Under the pieces are notes generated by a model that saw only the letters and a program-made list of their open reading frames with translations, did not search any database and was not told the DNA's origin. From Burkholderia sp. E7m39 (GTDB lineage Bacteria > Pseudomonadota > Gammaproteobacteria > Burkholderiales > Burkholderiaceae): 64,000 bases of DNA. The DNA is taken from NCBI GenBank assembly GCA_001319865.1, contig BBSL01000119.1, positions 1 through 64,000 on the forward strand, given 5' to 3'. Made by a program: the position numbers and the translations under genes. Shown here in pieces: positions 27,711 through 37,817 of this stretch (positions within the stretch are counted from its first letter, which is position 1; each line of letters begins with the position of its first letter).

Positions 27711-27959
27711 ACTGCTCTCGGGGCGTTATCGCACATCACACGCGGTGATCTTTGGAATGGACGGATTGGCTTGCCGTTTTGACGAGCTTATCGGCAGGTG
27801 ACCCGCGAGTGGCGAGGCGCAACAGACTTATTCGTCGGCTCGCTCCTGCGTTACGTTCTGTTCTAACAAACCATGTATCGTATCGACCGTGCGAACTCTC
27901 TCGGCCAAAACTCACCGTCTTCGTCAGGCAAGTCTATGGCTCGAAGTACCCGAGACTTT

Positions 27960-28550
27960 TCAAAACGGTGATCGAGCGGTTTCGACGACGACGTTCGGCA
28001 AGCCGAGCCCGTATGCGACAGACACTTGCTGCATGTGCTCGAACGGTGCGGTGCCGGGAGGCGGGGTCGCCCATTGTCCATCCAGCGTATCGGCCAGCGT
28101 GATCTGCGGTTTTCCGGGCAGCGGGTGATCGGGCGCTGCCACGACATAGCTGTTGTCTTCCCACCGACAGTCCTCGATTGCGATGATCTCCTCGGTGTCG
28201 GGCGTTGCGGTGCTGAGCGCGATATCGATTTCGCGCTGCACAAGGGCTTCCGCAAGGCGGTCCGAGACTCCTTCGATAGTCTGAACCCGCAAATCAGGCC
28301 ATTTTTGCAGAACGCCACTGACGGCGAGCGGCAGCACGAGGCTCGCAATGCTACCGACTGCGCCGCAGCGGGTGGTCCCGCGCGCGAGTCCGCGCATCGC
28401 GTCTATCTCTTCACGCGCCTGCTCCGCCTCGCGTTGCAGCAGGATGGCGTGCGGCTGCAACGTCTCGCCAACCGCAGTCAGATGCATGCCGCGCGTATGA
28501 CGCTCGAATAAAGGGGTGCCGGCTTCGTCTTCGAGCCGGCGGATTGCCAT
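27960..28550 (-). pseudogene. LysR-family regulator remnant, truncated at both ends
   Basis: About 196 residues match the middle of a LysR protein: 'AIRRLEDEAGTPLFERHTRG' continues through the linker to the effector domain (ending near 'VETARSPF'). The first two helices of the DNA-binding domain are missing upstream of the Met at 28550, and the last 90-100 residues are missing after the stop at 27960. In another frame the text continues only as a few residues. It is non-functional as a DNA-binding regulator. It faces away from a second broken LysR gene 110 bases to the right. Confidence 0.75.
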
Positions 28551-28659
28551 GTCATGCATCCTTCGAAACAAAAGCGACAACCACGATTCCGGGGCTCTTG
28601 ATTCATGAATCCAATTGACTGAATATCTTTCAGTGCCATCTACTTTTCGGATAAATATC

Positions 28660-29010
28660 TTGGACAACGTCACCATCAATCAACTTCGGGCGTTCGTCGC
28701 CGTGTGTGACCAGGGAAGCTTTTCGGGCGCTGCATGGGAGCTGCGACGTGCACAGTCGACCATCAGTCACGCGATCAGCGCGCTCGAGAGTGCCTTTGAT
28801 GTAGTGCTGTTCGAGCGCAATACGCGCAAAGCGACGCTCACGACCGCGGGCCGCAGTCTCCTGCCTGACGCACGTGGGGTGATCTCACGCACGGAGGAAG
28901 TGAAGATGCGTGCGGTTGCGATTGCTGAAGCCGGGTCCCACAGGTTTCGATTGCGGTGGATACCTATTTTCCGCGTGCGCACCTGATTGAATGTCTGCGC
29001 ACCGTGCAGG
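28660..29010 (+). pseudogene. LysR-family regulator remnant, frameshifted and truncated
   Basis: The N-terminal LysR domain is intact: 'TINQLRAFVAVCDQGSFSGA' through 'STISHAISALESAFDVVLFE' to 'AVAIAEAG'. Near 28933 the frame must shift by one base to continue as VPQVSIAVDTYFPRAHLIEC, the normal start of the effector domain. The original frame stops at 28986. Similarity ends near 29010, and the rest of the effector domain is absent. 29011-29287 contains no recognisable gene. Confidence 0.8.
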
Positions 29011-29287
29011 CGTCTGTGCACCATCGCATCCGCTGGCCTCGATCGCGAGGCCAATCCCGCCGTTCATGCTCTCCCAGCGGCGCGGGTACTCCTTTTCCGA
29101 ATGTGAGGCACGGCTGGTCGAGCTCCTTGGTAACCGTCATCCTTCTAAGGATGGGAAGCAAGGCCGGCGTAAAGCGTGGTCGCCGACGGCTTGCTCCATG
29201 ATGTGCCGGTTGGTCCAAAACGTGATGTGTCCTTGCACACATCGTGGATGGGCGCAGTCTTGTGAATGGGCTCTAAAGGAGTAACTC

Positions 29288-30259
29288 ATGCCGTCCGAGC
29301 ACGCGGATGTCCTGTCCCATGTACTCAAGCTGATTCGCCTTCGCGGGGACCACGTTTTTCACGGCGAGCTGGGCAATTCCACTGAGGTGATTTTTCCGCC
29401 AGGGCCGGCGACGTTTTTGCATCTGCGCACAGGTGAGCTGTCCGTGTCTCAACGCAACGGCCCCTCCGTGATGCTGCGCTCGGGCGACTTCGTTCTTTTG
29501 CCCCATGCGGATGGACATACGATTCGAACTGAGCCGAGCAGGAAAACACATCAACGCTTTGAGGCGGCGGTGGACTTCACGCCCGGCAAAGGTGCGCAGA
29601 CGTTCAAATGGGCGGCTGACGATGGCATGGCAGCATCCTTTCTCGCAGGGTCGTTCTTTTTCGATGGGGCGCCGTTACGCTCTTTGCTCACCGGGCTTCC
29701 CGGGCTGATTCATCTGACATGCGATAAAGTCAGCGAACCCGCCTGGCTGGCCTCCATCTCGCATTTTCTCGACGTGGAATCGCGTAGCGCCTCTCCGGGA
29801 TCATCGCTGATGATCTCGCGGCTTATCGATTTGCTCGTTATTCGCACCTTGCGGATGTGGGTCAACCGTCAAGGCGATCGGGTCGGCTGGTTGTCCGGAC
29901 TGAGTGACGAACGCGTCGGCCGTGCGTTGAACGCAATGCATCGGGAACCTGACCGTGCATGGACAGTTTCGTCGCTCGCCGAAACGGCGATGATGTCGCG
30001 ATCGATGTTTTCGGATCGCTTTACGGCGGTGGTGGGTCTTCCGCCGTTGCGTTATCTGACACGGTGGAGATTGACGCTCGCAGCAGACTTGCTACGCGCA
30101 GGAACCTTGAAGGTGACGGAAGTGGCCCAGCGTGCCGGCTATGGTTCGGAGGCTGCCTTCAGTCGCGCTTTCAAGGAGGAGTTCGGCTATCCACCGCGTG
30201 ACACCCATCGAATCGCACAGACAGGGGCTTTTGTTGCGCGAAGTTCGGAATTCCCTTGA
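29288..30259 (+). CDS. AraC-family regulator with Cupin_6-type sensor domain
   Basis: A 323-residue AraC regulator. Residues about 1-190 resemble the AraC-associated cupin domain ('GDHVFHGELG', 'LHLRTGELSV', 'LRSGDFVLLPHADGH'). The two helix-turn-helix units are at about 225-310 ('WTVSSLAETAMMSRSMFSDRF' and 'LKVTEVAQRAGYGSEAAFSRA'), ending in 'FGYPPRDTHR'. AAAGGAG precedes the ATG. Such regulators are often next to carboxymuconolactone decarboxylase or oxidoreductase genes that they control; here the AhpD-like and RidA genes follow on the same strand. Confidence 0.92.
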   Translation: MPSEHADVLSHVLKLIRLRGDHVFHGELGNSTEVIFPPGPATFLHLRTGELSVSQRNGPSVMLRSGDFVLLPHADGHTIRTEPSRKTHQRFEAAVDFTPGKGAQTFKWAADDGMAASFLAGSFFFDGAPLRSLLTGLPGLIHLTCDKVSEPAWLASISHFLDVESRSASPGSSLMISRLIDLLVIRTLRMWVNRQGDRVGWLSGLSDERVGRALNAMHREPDRAWTVSSLAETAMMSRSMFSDRFTAVVGLPPLRYLTRWRLTLAADLLRAGTLKVTEVAQRAGYGSEAAFSRAFKEEFGYPPRDTHRIAQTGAFVARSSEFP

Positions 30260-30519
30260 TAGTGTATCGCGTCAGTCCCGAAGCGGGTCGACGTGCTTCG
30301 GTTGTCCGGGTGCGTCGATCGTACGATAGGTCATGCAAATCGGACGTCCAGATATGGCCAGTCCCGCATACGTTCTTTAGAGTGGATAGCGAAGGTCCTC
30401 CGTATCTGAAATACACGTGCTTACGCAGCGTCGCCGTTGCTAGTGGGCACGAAGGCCGTGCATGCCTCGATGCACTAGCAGTGTCGATAACTTCTCTTGT
30501 TTTCAAAGGCAGAACCAAT

Positions 30520-31098
30520 ATGTCCCGTCTTCAGATACCCGCCACGATCGCAGATGCGCCCGCTGCGTCCCAGGCCTTGCTGGAAGCCATCAACAGGAAA
30601 CTGGGTGTTACGCCGAATCTGTTTCGTCTGATGGCCAACAGCCCTGCGGCGCTCGAGGGCTACCTCGGTCTGGCGGGAGCCTTGGCAAAAGGCGCGCTTC
30701 CAGCACAAACCGGCGAGCGTATTGCTCTCGCCGTCGCCGAAATCAACAACTGCGACTATTGCATGTCGGCGCACAGCTATTTGGGAAAGAACGTGGCGAG
30801 GCTCGGCGAAGCGGAAATGTCTGCCAATCGAAATGGCGGCTCGAATGATCCAAAGGCCGCGCCCGCCGTGCAGTTTGCCGCGAAGGTCGCGCACGAGCGT
30901 GGCCGCGTCTCCGACGAAGATTTGCGCGTCATCAAGGAGGCTGGCTACACCGATGCGCAGATCGTCGAGATCGTCGCACACGTCGCACTTAACGTCTTGA
31001 CGAACTACGCCAACGTCGTTGCAAACACGGCAATTGACTTTCCCGTGGTGCGTACCCGTCAGCATAAGAACGGGACTCGCACACTTCTCGATACGTGA
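30520..31098 (+). CDS. Carboxymuconolactone decarboxylase/AhpD-like protein
   Basis: A 192-residue alpha-helical AhpD-like protein with the redox motif CDYC followed by the conserved His in 'EINNCDYCMSAHSYLG'. This suggests an alkylhydroperoxidase-type thiol-disulfide activity rather than muconolactone decarboxylation. The start at 30520 (MSRLQIPATI) matches the family; upstream in-frame sequence is unsupported. C-terminal 'NVLTNYANVVANTAIDFP' is typical of the peroxidase-related subgroup. It is probably controlled by the adjacent AraC gene. Confidence 0.9.
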   Translation: MSRLQIPATIADAPAASQALLEAINRKLGVTPNLFRLMANSPAALEGYLGLAGALAKGALPAQTGERIALAVAEINNCDYCMSAHSYLGKNVARLGEAEMSANRNGGSNDPKAAPAVQFAAKVAHERGRVSDEDLRVIKEAGYTDAQIVEIVAHVALNVLTNYANVVANTAIDFPVVRTRQHKNGTRTLLDT

Positions 31099-31177
31099 TG
31101 CATTGGATGCTTGAACTCATTGCGTTGCGCTAAGTCCAGGCCAATCTATTTCTATTCACCTAACGTTAATCCCGAAC

Positions 31178-31633
31178 ATGAACGTATTTGACCGGCTCGC
31201 GAAAGCGGGCCTGACGTTGCCGCCGCCCATCAACCCGCTTGGTTCCTATCGAACGGTTTCCGTTTCGGGGAACCAACTGTACGTATCCGGGCTCGGCCCC
31301 TTCGAAGCTGGCAAGCCAATCGTCGGAATGGTGGGGCGCGATATTTCACTGGAAAAAGCGCAAGACGCGGCGCGCCTAACGATGCTCATGATCTTGGCCT
31401 GTGTCGATCAGGCATGCGGACTCGACAACGTCGAGCGATGCAGCCGGCTAACAGTCTACGTGCGTGCAGAACCGTCGTTCACTCAGCATCCGCAAGTGGC
31501 CAATGGCGCCAGTGACCTCTTGCTGACGCTGTTTGGGCAAGACAATCTGCCGGCTCGAAGCGCACTGGGCGTGCATTCGTTGCCGATGGGCATTCCGGTT
31601 GAGATTGACAGCATTTTTGAGTTGAAGGGGTGA
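31178..31633 (+). CDS. RidA-family protein (about 150-residue subgroup)
   Basis: A 151-residue YjgF/YER057c/UK114-type protein of the longer subgroup that starts 'FDRLAKAGLTLPPPINPLGSY'. The trimer active-site region has 'LYVSGLGPF' and the C-terminal 'ARSALGVHSLPMGIPVEID' with the conserved Arg and final Glu. RidA proteins hydrolyse reactive 2-aminoacrylate-type enamines/imines; this subgroup is less studied. It lies 79 bases after the AhpD-like gene, likely co-transcribed. Confidence 0.9.
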   Translation: MNVFDRLAKAGLTLPPPINPLGSYRTVSVSGNQLYVSGLGPFEAGKPIVGMVGRDISLEKAQDAARLTMLMILACVDQACGLDNVERCSRLTVYVRAEPSFTQHPQVANGASDLLLTLFGQDNLPARSALGVHSLPMGIPVEIDSIFELKG

Positions 31634-32112
31634 CCTCATCTATTTCTCCACCGGAATCTGATCATGCGCCAAATGATATTGACCGTTGTCGGAGCAAAAA
31701 GCCAAGTACCTGGACAGCGTGGCAATAGTGTCTACATCCCTTGCTGCGGACACGTCATCAAAGTTCGCGCGCGATCAGCAACGTCTCATCGACATCGCAA
31801 CGAGTGACGCCAACAAGATGCGCAGTGCGGCCGCACCTTCAACTACCGCGGGTTTGTGCGGCCGCTTTGCAACTGGCCGCCGCTTCTCCACTTCATTGCG
31901 GATTCACGTCCGGTGGACCGCGACCCGTGTTGCACGCGTCACGTCCTCTCACACGTCTTAGCCACTCTTCGCTATGAGTTGCTTCTTGCTGGGCGAAATC
32001 GTTTCCGCTCAAGAAATATTCGGCTCGATTGTTAAATTCAGATCGACCTGCATCGGCCGTAAACGATGTACTGATGCGACCAACGATTCCGCCAACAAGA
32101 GTTATACGAAAC
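31634..32112. other. Intergenic stretch before the chemoreceptor gene
   Basis: About 480 bases. Small open frames are present, but their peptides look random. No clear hairpin. The promoter of the chemoreceptor should be near 32030-32100. Confidence 0.4.
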
Positions 32113-33705
32113 ATGCGACTTACCTTCGCTCATAAGCTGTGGCTTCCTCTAATTTTGAGTCTTCTATGTCTTGCCGGAATCTCGATCTACGATGCTTTTC
32201 AGACGAGGGATGTTCGCCTTCAGGAGCGTAAGACCGACCTGATTCACGCTTCGGAGATCGCGTTGAATGTCGTCAAGATTTATGGCGATCAGGTCGCCGC
32301 TGGCTCATTGTCGGAGGCCGACGCTCGCAGGCAGGCGATGGCTGGCATCAGTAGTGTGCGGTATGGTGAAGGCGGCTATTTTGCAATTCTCGATTCGAGG
32401 AAGATGCTGATGGTGCCGATCAATCCCGCACTCAACGGCAAGGATATCGGCGAAATCAGGGACCCGAACGGTGTCTATATCGCTAAAGACGCGGTCGCGG
32501 TCGTCCAGCGCGACGGCAAAGGTTTTACCTCGTACTCGTTTCCGAGGCCGGGTGCGACCGAACCTTCTCCGAAGATCTCATACAACATCGGATATCAGCC
32601 ATGGGGCTGGGTGTTGACGACGGGTGTCTATGTCGACGACATTGACGCGCAATTCCGCTCGACGCTGTATCGAAGCCTCGGCATTCTGCTGGCAATGGCC
32701 GGGGCGTTATCGCTTGTTGTCGTATTGATCAATCGAGGCATTCTGCGTCTGCTTGGCGGCGAACCTGCCTATGCCGCCGAAATTGCGGACCGGATTGCCA
32801 GCAACGATCTGACCGTGAAAGTCATGACGGCACCGAACGACAGATCGAGTCTGCTGTTCTCCATGAAATGCATGCGAGAGCAACTCACGCGGACCATCGG
32901 CGCAATCAAGGCGTCCGCCGACTCGATCGCGACGGCCGCCGATCAGATTGCTGCCGGCAATCAGAACCTGTCGCAGCGTACTGAAGAGCAGGCCGCGTCC
33001 CTCGAGGAAACGGCTTCCAGCATGGAGGAACTGACGGGAACGGTCCATCAGAACACGGAGAACGCGAAGCAGGCCACCACGCTCTCCAGCGCTGCGTCGG
33101 GAATCGCGCAACGTGGCGGCGAAGTGGTCGGTCGCGTGGTCGATACGATGCAAGAGATATCCGACAGCTCAGCTAAGGTCGCCGAGATCATCGGCGTGAT
33201 TGAAGGCATTGCATTCCAAACTAACATCTTGGCGCTGAATGCGGCCGTCGAGGCGGCGCGCGCCGGCGAACAGGGGCGTGGCTTTGCCGTCGTGGCGGGC
33301 GAGGTCCGCACGCTCGCTCAGCGCAGCGCCACTGCAGCCAAAGAGATCAAGGAGCTGATCGGCGAATCGGCAACGCGGGTCGATGTCGGTTCGACGCTCG
33401 TGGCGGAAGCTGGGAGCACGATCAACGAGATCGTCAAGTCGGTCAGGCGCGTTACTGACATCATGAGCGAAATCTCGGCTGCATCGCAGGAACAGAGCAC
33501 CGGCATCGAACAGGTCAACACGGCCGTCAGCCAGATGGACCGGGTGACTCAGCAGAATGCCGCACTAGTCGAAGAAGCCGCGGCGGCTGCGCAATCGATG
33601 GCCGAACAGGCCGAAGGATTGCGCGAGACAGTGGCCGTTTTCAAGGTTGACCATCACGAGCTTTCGTCGCTACTGGTCGATGGCCGGAAAACGACGCAGG
33701 CATGA
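32113..33705 (+). CDS. Methyl-accepting chemotaxis protein with single Cache sensor
   Basis: A 530-residue chemoreceptor starting at ATG 32113. TM1 is at about residues 8-28, followed by a periplasmic sCache_2-type domain ('[28 protein letters not shown]', cited as landmarks, and '[18 protein letters not shown]'). TM2 is at about 190-210, then HAMP, and a long coiled-coil signalling domain with the hairpin tip '[20 protein letters not shown]' and methylation-helix Glu/Gln pairs. Ends 'GRKTTQA', so there is no NWETF pentapeptide for CheR/CheB docking. Cache domains of this type commonly bind small carboxylates; the ligand here is unknown. Confidence 0.94.
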   Translation: MRLTFAHKLWLPLILSLLCLAGISIYDAFQTRDVRLQERKTDLIHASEIALNVVKIYGDQVAAGSLSEADARRQAMAGISSVRYGEGGYFAILDSRKMLMVPINPALNGKDIGEIRDPNGVYIAKDAVAVVQRDGKGFTSYSFPRPGATEPSPKISYNIGYQPWGWVLTTGVYVDDIDAQFRSTLYRSLGILLAMAGALSLVVVLINRGILRLLGGEPAYAAEIADRIASNDLTVKVMTAPNDRSSLLFSMKCMREQLTRTIGAIKASADSIATAADQIAAGNQNLSQRTEEQAASLEETASSMEELTGTVHQNTENAKQATTLSSAASGIAQRGGEVVGRVVDTMQEISDSSAKVAEIIGVIEGIAFQTNILALNAAVEAARAGEQGRGFAVVAGEVRTLAQRSATAAKEIKELIGESATRVDVGSTLVAEAGSTINEIVKSVRRVTDIMSEISAASQEQSTGIEQVNTAVSQMDRVTQQNAALVEEAAAAAQSMAEQAEGLRETVAVFKVDHHELSSLLVDGRKTTQA

Positions 33706-33879
33706 GAGCCCGCGCGCGCTAGACGCGCCCGCTGAGGCCAACTGAGGCCAACCGAGGACCGACGCAGCGTTGTCCCGCAACCTTCGCCGTTCACAAACGC
33801 GGCCAATTATCCTACGATATCGGCTCGTGGCGTTCCGGCAGATGGCGGACTCCCACAGTTTGTCAACGGAGGCAACGGC

Positions 33880-35541
33880 GTGGAAGACTTTCAGGTGCTC
33901 GATCACATCACGGACGGAGTCATGGTGCTCGACCGGCAGTGGAAGTTTCGAAACGTCAATCGCACCGCTGCGCGGCTTTTGAAGCGTCCGTCGACGGAGT
34001 TGATCGGTCGCGAAATCTGGGCCGAATATCCCGACCTTGTTGGGTCCGGCTACGAAAGAGCTTATCGGCAGGCGGCCGGAACCGGGTTGCCTGGCACCGC
34101 AACCGAGTTCTATGCGCCGCTCGGTGCCTGGTTCGAAGCGCGGGCTTTCCCTTGCGAAGAGGGCATCACGGTGCTGGTGCGCGATGTGACCGAGGCGCGC
34201 GCGATGTCGGAGCGTTTATCGGAGCAAGCTGCGCATGATGCGCTCACCGGCCTCATCAACCGGCGGGAACTGCTTACCCGCTTGAGGCGTCTCGTCGATG
34301 AAGGCACTGCTCATTCCATCGACGTATTGTTTATCGACCTGGACCGCTTCAAGGAAATCAACGATTCGTTTGGCCATGCGGCTGGGGACGAAGTCCTGCG
34401 CGTGATCGGCGCGCGTCTTTCGGGCTCGGCCGGCGAACGCGCCTGTGCGTCGCGGATCGGCGGTGACGAGTTCGTGGTATTTCTCGTTGACGCGCCCGAA
34501 GACGAGGCCGCGCGCGTCGCTCGCAACATCATCGGACGCGTGCGGGAGCGCATCGAGACGCCGTCCGTGCGCGCGTCGGTCAGTGCGAGCATCGGCTTGG
34601 CGCGGTACCCGTGCTCGGCGGCGAGCGCGGACGAGTTGCTGCGCAATGCTGACACCGCTATGTATCAGGCGAAGCGCCTGGGCGGCTCGCATGTGTGGTC
34701 GTTTAGCCAGGAAGACGCGCAGCGTCTTTCGCATCGCCTTCGGCTGCGCGCGGATCTGGAGAGTGCCAGCGCGGCGGGCCAGTTCGAACTGCATTACCAG
34801 CCACAACTGAATCTGGACACGGGCTGTCTGTATGGCGCAGAGGCGCTTCTGCGATGGAAACATCCGCAGTTAGGGCTCCTTGCGCCAGCCGCTTTCCTCG
34901 ATGTCCTGCTTGAGTCGCCAGCCTATGAGGCGACGGGAGAGTGGCTGATCCACCTCGCATTACGCCAGGCGGCGCAATGGCAGGTGACCGACCGCAAGCG
35001 GTTCAAGGTCGCGGTCAACCTCTCGGCCGCCATGATCCAGAACGCCGACCTTGCTGCACTCGTCTCGAAGGCGGCGGAGGCGGCGGGCGTATGCGCTTCC
35101 GTACTCGACATTGAAGTGACGGAGTCGGTCATCGTGAGTGACTTTCTGGCCGCTTCGCGCTCGCTTGCGGCCGTCCGAAAGCTCGGCGCGACCGTCTCGC
35201 TCGACGATTTCGGCACCGGCTATTCGAGCCTCTCGTATCTGACAAAGTTGCCCGTCGACCGCATCAAGATTGACAAATCGTTTGTGCAGCAGCTCACCGT
35301 CGATGAAAGCCGTCGGCAGGCTCGCGCGATGATTGAAGCGATGGTGGCGCTCGCTCGCGCACTTGGTATGAAAACGATTGCGGAAGGCGTGGAGAATGAG
35401 GCGCAGCTCGCCTTTGTCAGGAAGCTTGGGTGCGATGCCGCGCAAGGATACTTCATCGGCAGGCCAGTATCGGCTGCCGGCATCCAACCTCACGCAAAGA
35501 TGCACTTGGCTGCAAGGGACACGACGCGTCGTCGGCGATAG
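33880..35541 (+). CDS. PAS-GGDEF-EAL bifunctional cyclic-di-GMP protein
   Basis: A 553-residue cytosolic protein. The start is GTG 33880 with GGAGG (33868-33872) 7 bases upstream. A PAS domain (1-110) is followed by a diguanylate cyclase domain with intact 'RIGGDEFVVF' (about 190) and a phosphodiesterase domain with 'GAEALLRWKHP', 'VNLSA', 'DIEVTES', 'LDDFGTGYSSL', 'IKIDKSF', 'AEGVEN' and 'QGYFIGRP'. All key residues of both catalytic domains look present, so it may both make and degrade c-di-GMP, with direction set by the PAS input. It follows the chemoreceptor after 174 bases on the same strand. Confidence 0.94.
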   Translation: MEDFQVLDHITDGVMVLDRQWKFRNVNRTAARLLKRPSTELIGREIWAEYPDLVGSGYERAYRQAAGTGLPGTATEFYAPLGAWFEARAFPCEEGITVLVRDVTEARAMSERLSEQAAHDALTGLINRRELLTRLRRLVDEGTAHSIDVLFIDLDRFKEINDSFGHAAGDEVLRVIGARLSGSAGERACASRIGGDEFVVFLVDAPEDEAARVARNIIGRVRERIETPSVRASVSASIGLARYPCSAASADELLRNADTAMYQAKRLGGSHVWSFSQEDAQRLSHRLRLRADLESASAAGQFELHYQPQLNLDTGCLYGAEALLRWKHPQLGLLAPAAFLDVLLESPAYEATGEWLIHLALRQAAQWQVTDRKRFKVAVNLSAAMIQNADLAALVSKAAEAAGVCASVLDIEVTESVIVSDFLAASRSLAAVRKLGATVSLDDFGTGYSSLSYLTKLPVDRIKIDKSFVQQLTVDESRRQARAMIEAMVALARALGMKTIAEGVENEAQLAFVRKLGCDAAQGYFIGRPVSAAGIQPHAKMHLAARDTTRRRR

Positions 35542-35665
35542 CAAGCGACTGGATCGGACCAATGACGCGATTCGTGCCGTTGTGTATTAAAAGCGGAGAT
35601 CCTCACGTCCATCACGCAGATCGAAAATCGTCGCATCGCGACATTCAGCTCGACGTCACTGATCT

Positions 35666-36190
35666 TTAGGCTGGCGAGGGATTCAGGCTCTCCAGCGCCT
35701 TCCTCAGGCGTTCCTCCTGATCGTTCGTGAGAGACGTCTTCAATACCTTTCCGCCGAAAGGCTTCAGTTCTGGCAGGACCTTGTCGAAATTCACGCGGCG
35801 CACGAGGATGAAGAGCGCCGACGAACCCGGCTCAATGCTCTGGCCCGTCGAACGCATGAAATCGTCATCGATTCCATAGTCCGATAGCGCGCCCGACAAT
35901 GCGCCCGTGCCAGCACCAATGGCCATGCCTGTCGCCAGTCCGACGAGGGGATTGAGCAACATCAGTCCAACCAGCGCACCGAATGCACCACCCCAGGCCG
36001 CGCCACTGACCGCGCCGATCTTGACGAGATCGACGGCTTGCTTGAGGTGTATCTTGCCGTTCGCGCTACGGACCACGATGCAGGCATCCTCGAGGTCAAT
36101 CAGATGTTCCTTTTGCATCTGCTGGAGTTTGGTCAACACCTGGTCGGCAGTCTCTTCGCCTTTGAAGCTTACAACGACTAGATCGCTCAT
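35666..36190 (-). CDS. DUF1269 family protein
   Basis: A 174-residue protein with a ferredoxin-like N-terminal part ('VVVSFKGEETADQVLTKL'), a glycine-rich hydrophobic hairpin ('GAVSGAAWGGAFGALVG' and 'ATGMAIGAGTGALSGAL') and a C-terminal 'SALFILVRRVNFDKVLPEL'. This layout is DUF1269, a family often found with stress genes. AAAGGAG lies before the ATG. Function is not established. Confidence 0.88.
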   Translation of the reverse strand: MSDLVVVSFKGEETADQVLTKLQQMQKEHLIDLEDACIVVRSANGKIHLKQAVDLVKIGAVSGAAWGGAFGALVGLMLLNPLVGLATGMAIGAGTGALSGALSDYGIDDDFMRSTGQSIEPGSSALFILVRRVNFDKVLPELKPFGGKVLKTSLTNDQEERLRKALESLNPSPA

Positions 36191-36578
36191 CGATTTGCTC
36201 CTTTTCTCAGGGAAATAAGCCGCGGCTCTTCCGCCGGAACATGATCGGGTTCATGTTCAGCGCCGCGTACAAACCGGTCGTTGAAAATCTGACCGGGCCA
36301 CTGACGCGACCACGATGACATCAACACTAGGTTCTTGCGGCTTGCACTTCTTCCTCTTTCCTGCAGGACGTGTCGGATCTCTGCCCTTCGAAGTGGCGCC
36401 TTGCTTGTCGAGGATGTGTCGAAGAAGAATAGGGGTGCCGTTTTGCCACCCGGCGTGCACCGGATGAGGCAATTGACTGATTGCGCCTTTACAATGCGCG
36501 TCGGTACGCGACCTGGTCGGTCGCGTGACATTCGGGAAGGACGGTTCGCGGCTTCACTCCCACTCTCCCCCAAAATGA
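36191..36578. other. Intergenic stretch, nothing supported
   Basis: About 390 bases between the DUF1269 gene start and the AraC gene end. Open frames on both strands give unrecognised, low-quality peptides. The DUF1269 promoter must be at the left end. Confidence 0.4.
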
Positions 36579-37322
36579 CTAGCTACCGCCGTTTCGATGG
36601 GCAAGCCGGAATGCGCGAGGCGTCACACCGGTATATCGATGAAACACGTCGGTGAAATGCTGCTGCGTCTGGAACCCCGCGCGCGCGCTCACCTCAACCA
36701 GGGGAAACGTCTGCTCGCACAACAACGTCCTGGCAAACTTCACTCGTTCGAGTGTCACGTATAGATGGGGCGAGTTACCTGTCGTTGCTTTGAAAACGCG
36801 CGCGAAATTCGAAGCACTCATGTGCACCAGCACTGCGAGTTGCTCGACCAGAATGGTTTCGGCGATGTGCTCGTGAACGAAGACGTGAATGCGAGTCAGC
36901 ATTTGACGCGTAAGTGGTGTGTCCGGCTCTGCCGCGCCAGCACCGCGCCCGTAGCGCAGGGCGATGTGCACCGAGATGACATCGGCAAAAGCGTCGGCGC
37001 AGGCAGCGTCGACGAGATCCGCGTTATGCAAAGCACCCAATGTATCCACGGCCTCGCGCAGGAACGGGTCCCAGGACGCAGACCATTTCGGCACGTCGCA
37101 ATATGCCTCTTGCGAGACTTGCCCGAGGACGCCTGATGCAAGTGTGATAACCCATCCGTTGGGATCGCTGTCACCGATCGCGCCCAACGCTGCCCGGGTC
37201 GGAATAACTGCGGTAAATGGTGCGCCTATCTTGATGGAGCGACTCATTCCGAGGTCGTCGCAGCCTGTGGCATGCACGACGGTGGAACCTGTCGGTACAA
37301 CAAGCTGAAATCCCGGTATCAA
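36579..37322 (-). CDS. AraC-family regulator, 5' end uncertain
   Basis: At least 247 residues, with a standard double helix-turn-helix at the C-terminus: 'ETILVEQLAVLVHMSASNFA' and 'LVEVSARAGFQTQQHFTDVF', then 'VTPRAFRLAHR'. The first usable start is TTG at 37322. The same frame continues open about 95 bases further (to a TGA near 37437) and encodes a plausible extension (HDQSGYKIDLGSRITLP... leading into DRRLTLIPGFQ) but contains no ATG, GTG or TTG there. So the start is either this TTG, a rarer codon, or the gene has lost its 5' end. The sensor domain looks cupin-like but incomplete. Confidence 0.75.
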   Translation of the reverse strand: MIPGFQLVVPTGSTVVHATGCDDLGMSRSIKIGAPFTAVIPTRAALGAIGDSDPNGWVITLASGVLGQVSQEAYCDVPKWSASWDPFLREAVDTLGALHNADLVDAACADAFADVISVHIALRYGRGAGAAEPDTPLTRQMLTRIHVFVHEHIAETILVEQLAVLVHMSASNFARVFKATTGNSPHLYVTLERVKFARTLLCEQTFPLVEVSARAGFQTQQHFTDVFHRYTGVTPRAFRLAHRNGGS

Positions 37323-37817
37323 GGTCAGTCGCCGGTCGGTAAAAGCGCATTCATCGGTTGGCAGCGTAATCCGTGATCCGAGATCGATCTTGTAGCCTGA
37401 TTGGTCATGAGCAGGCCTCTGGTGGCTGCCTCGTCCTCAGCGAAAGGTTAGGCCCAAAACCAAAGCTGCTTAAGACGGATTCGTCATATGGGCAGGAGCG
37501 GCCCCACATCTTTTGGGATCGCTGCTGAGCGATTTCGATGCGCAACTCGAACCACGCTCTATCGGCTTTGGCGCATTCAAACCTACACATCCTTTCAGGA
37601 TGCATTCGACGTGCTGGCGCTCTCACACCGGAGAGCATGCAGCAAACGGCGTGCCTGCCCTCCGTGAAGAAGTTCACGTTGGGATGCCTTGGGGCGAATC
37701 AGCCTCCTCGCTAATGAACGCAGAATCGCGCAACACACGGCAGAAACGCGAAAGAATCGCCGATGCGTGAAGCCTAGACTGAGCTTCATCATCGCCTGAC
37801 GTACAGACGGAGTCCTC
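37323..37817. other. Intergenic region upstream of the HdeD-like gene
   Basis: About 495 bases. The right half before 37818 should hold the promoter of the stress genes, but I cannot define it. Minus-strand coding-like sequence in the first roughly 95 bases belongs to the AraC gene's upstream extension. Confidence 0.4.

Noticed and set aside
32033-32066. Flagellar sigma-28 promoter upstream of the chemoreceptor (TAAA...GCCGTAAA)
   Set aside because: The spacer is about 19 bases instead of about 15, so the match is too poor to call.
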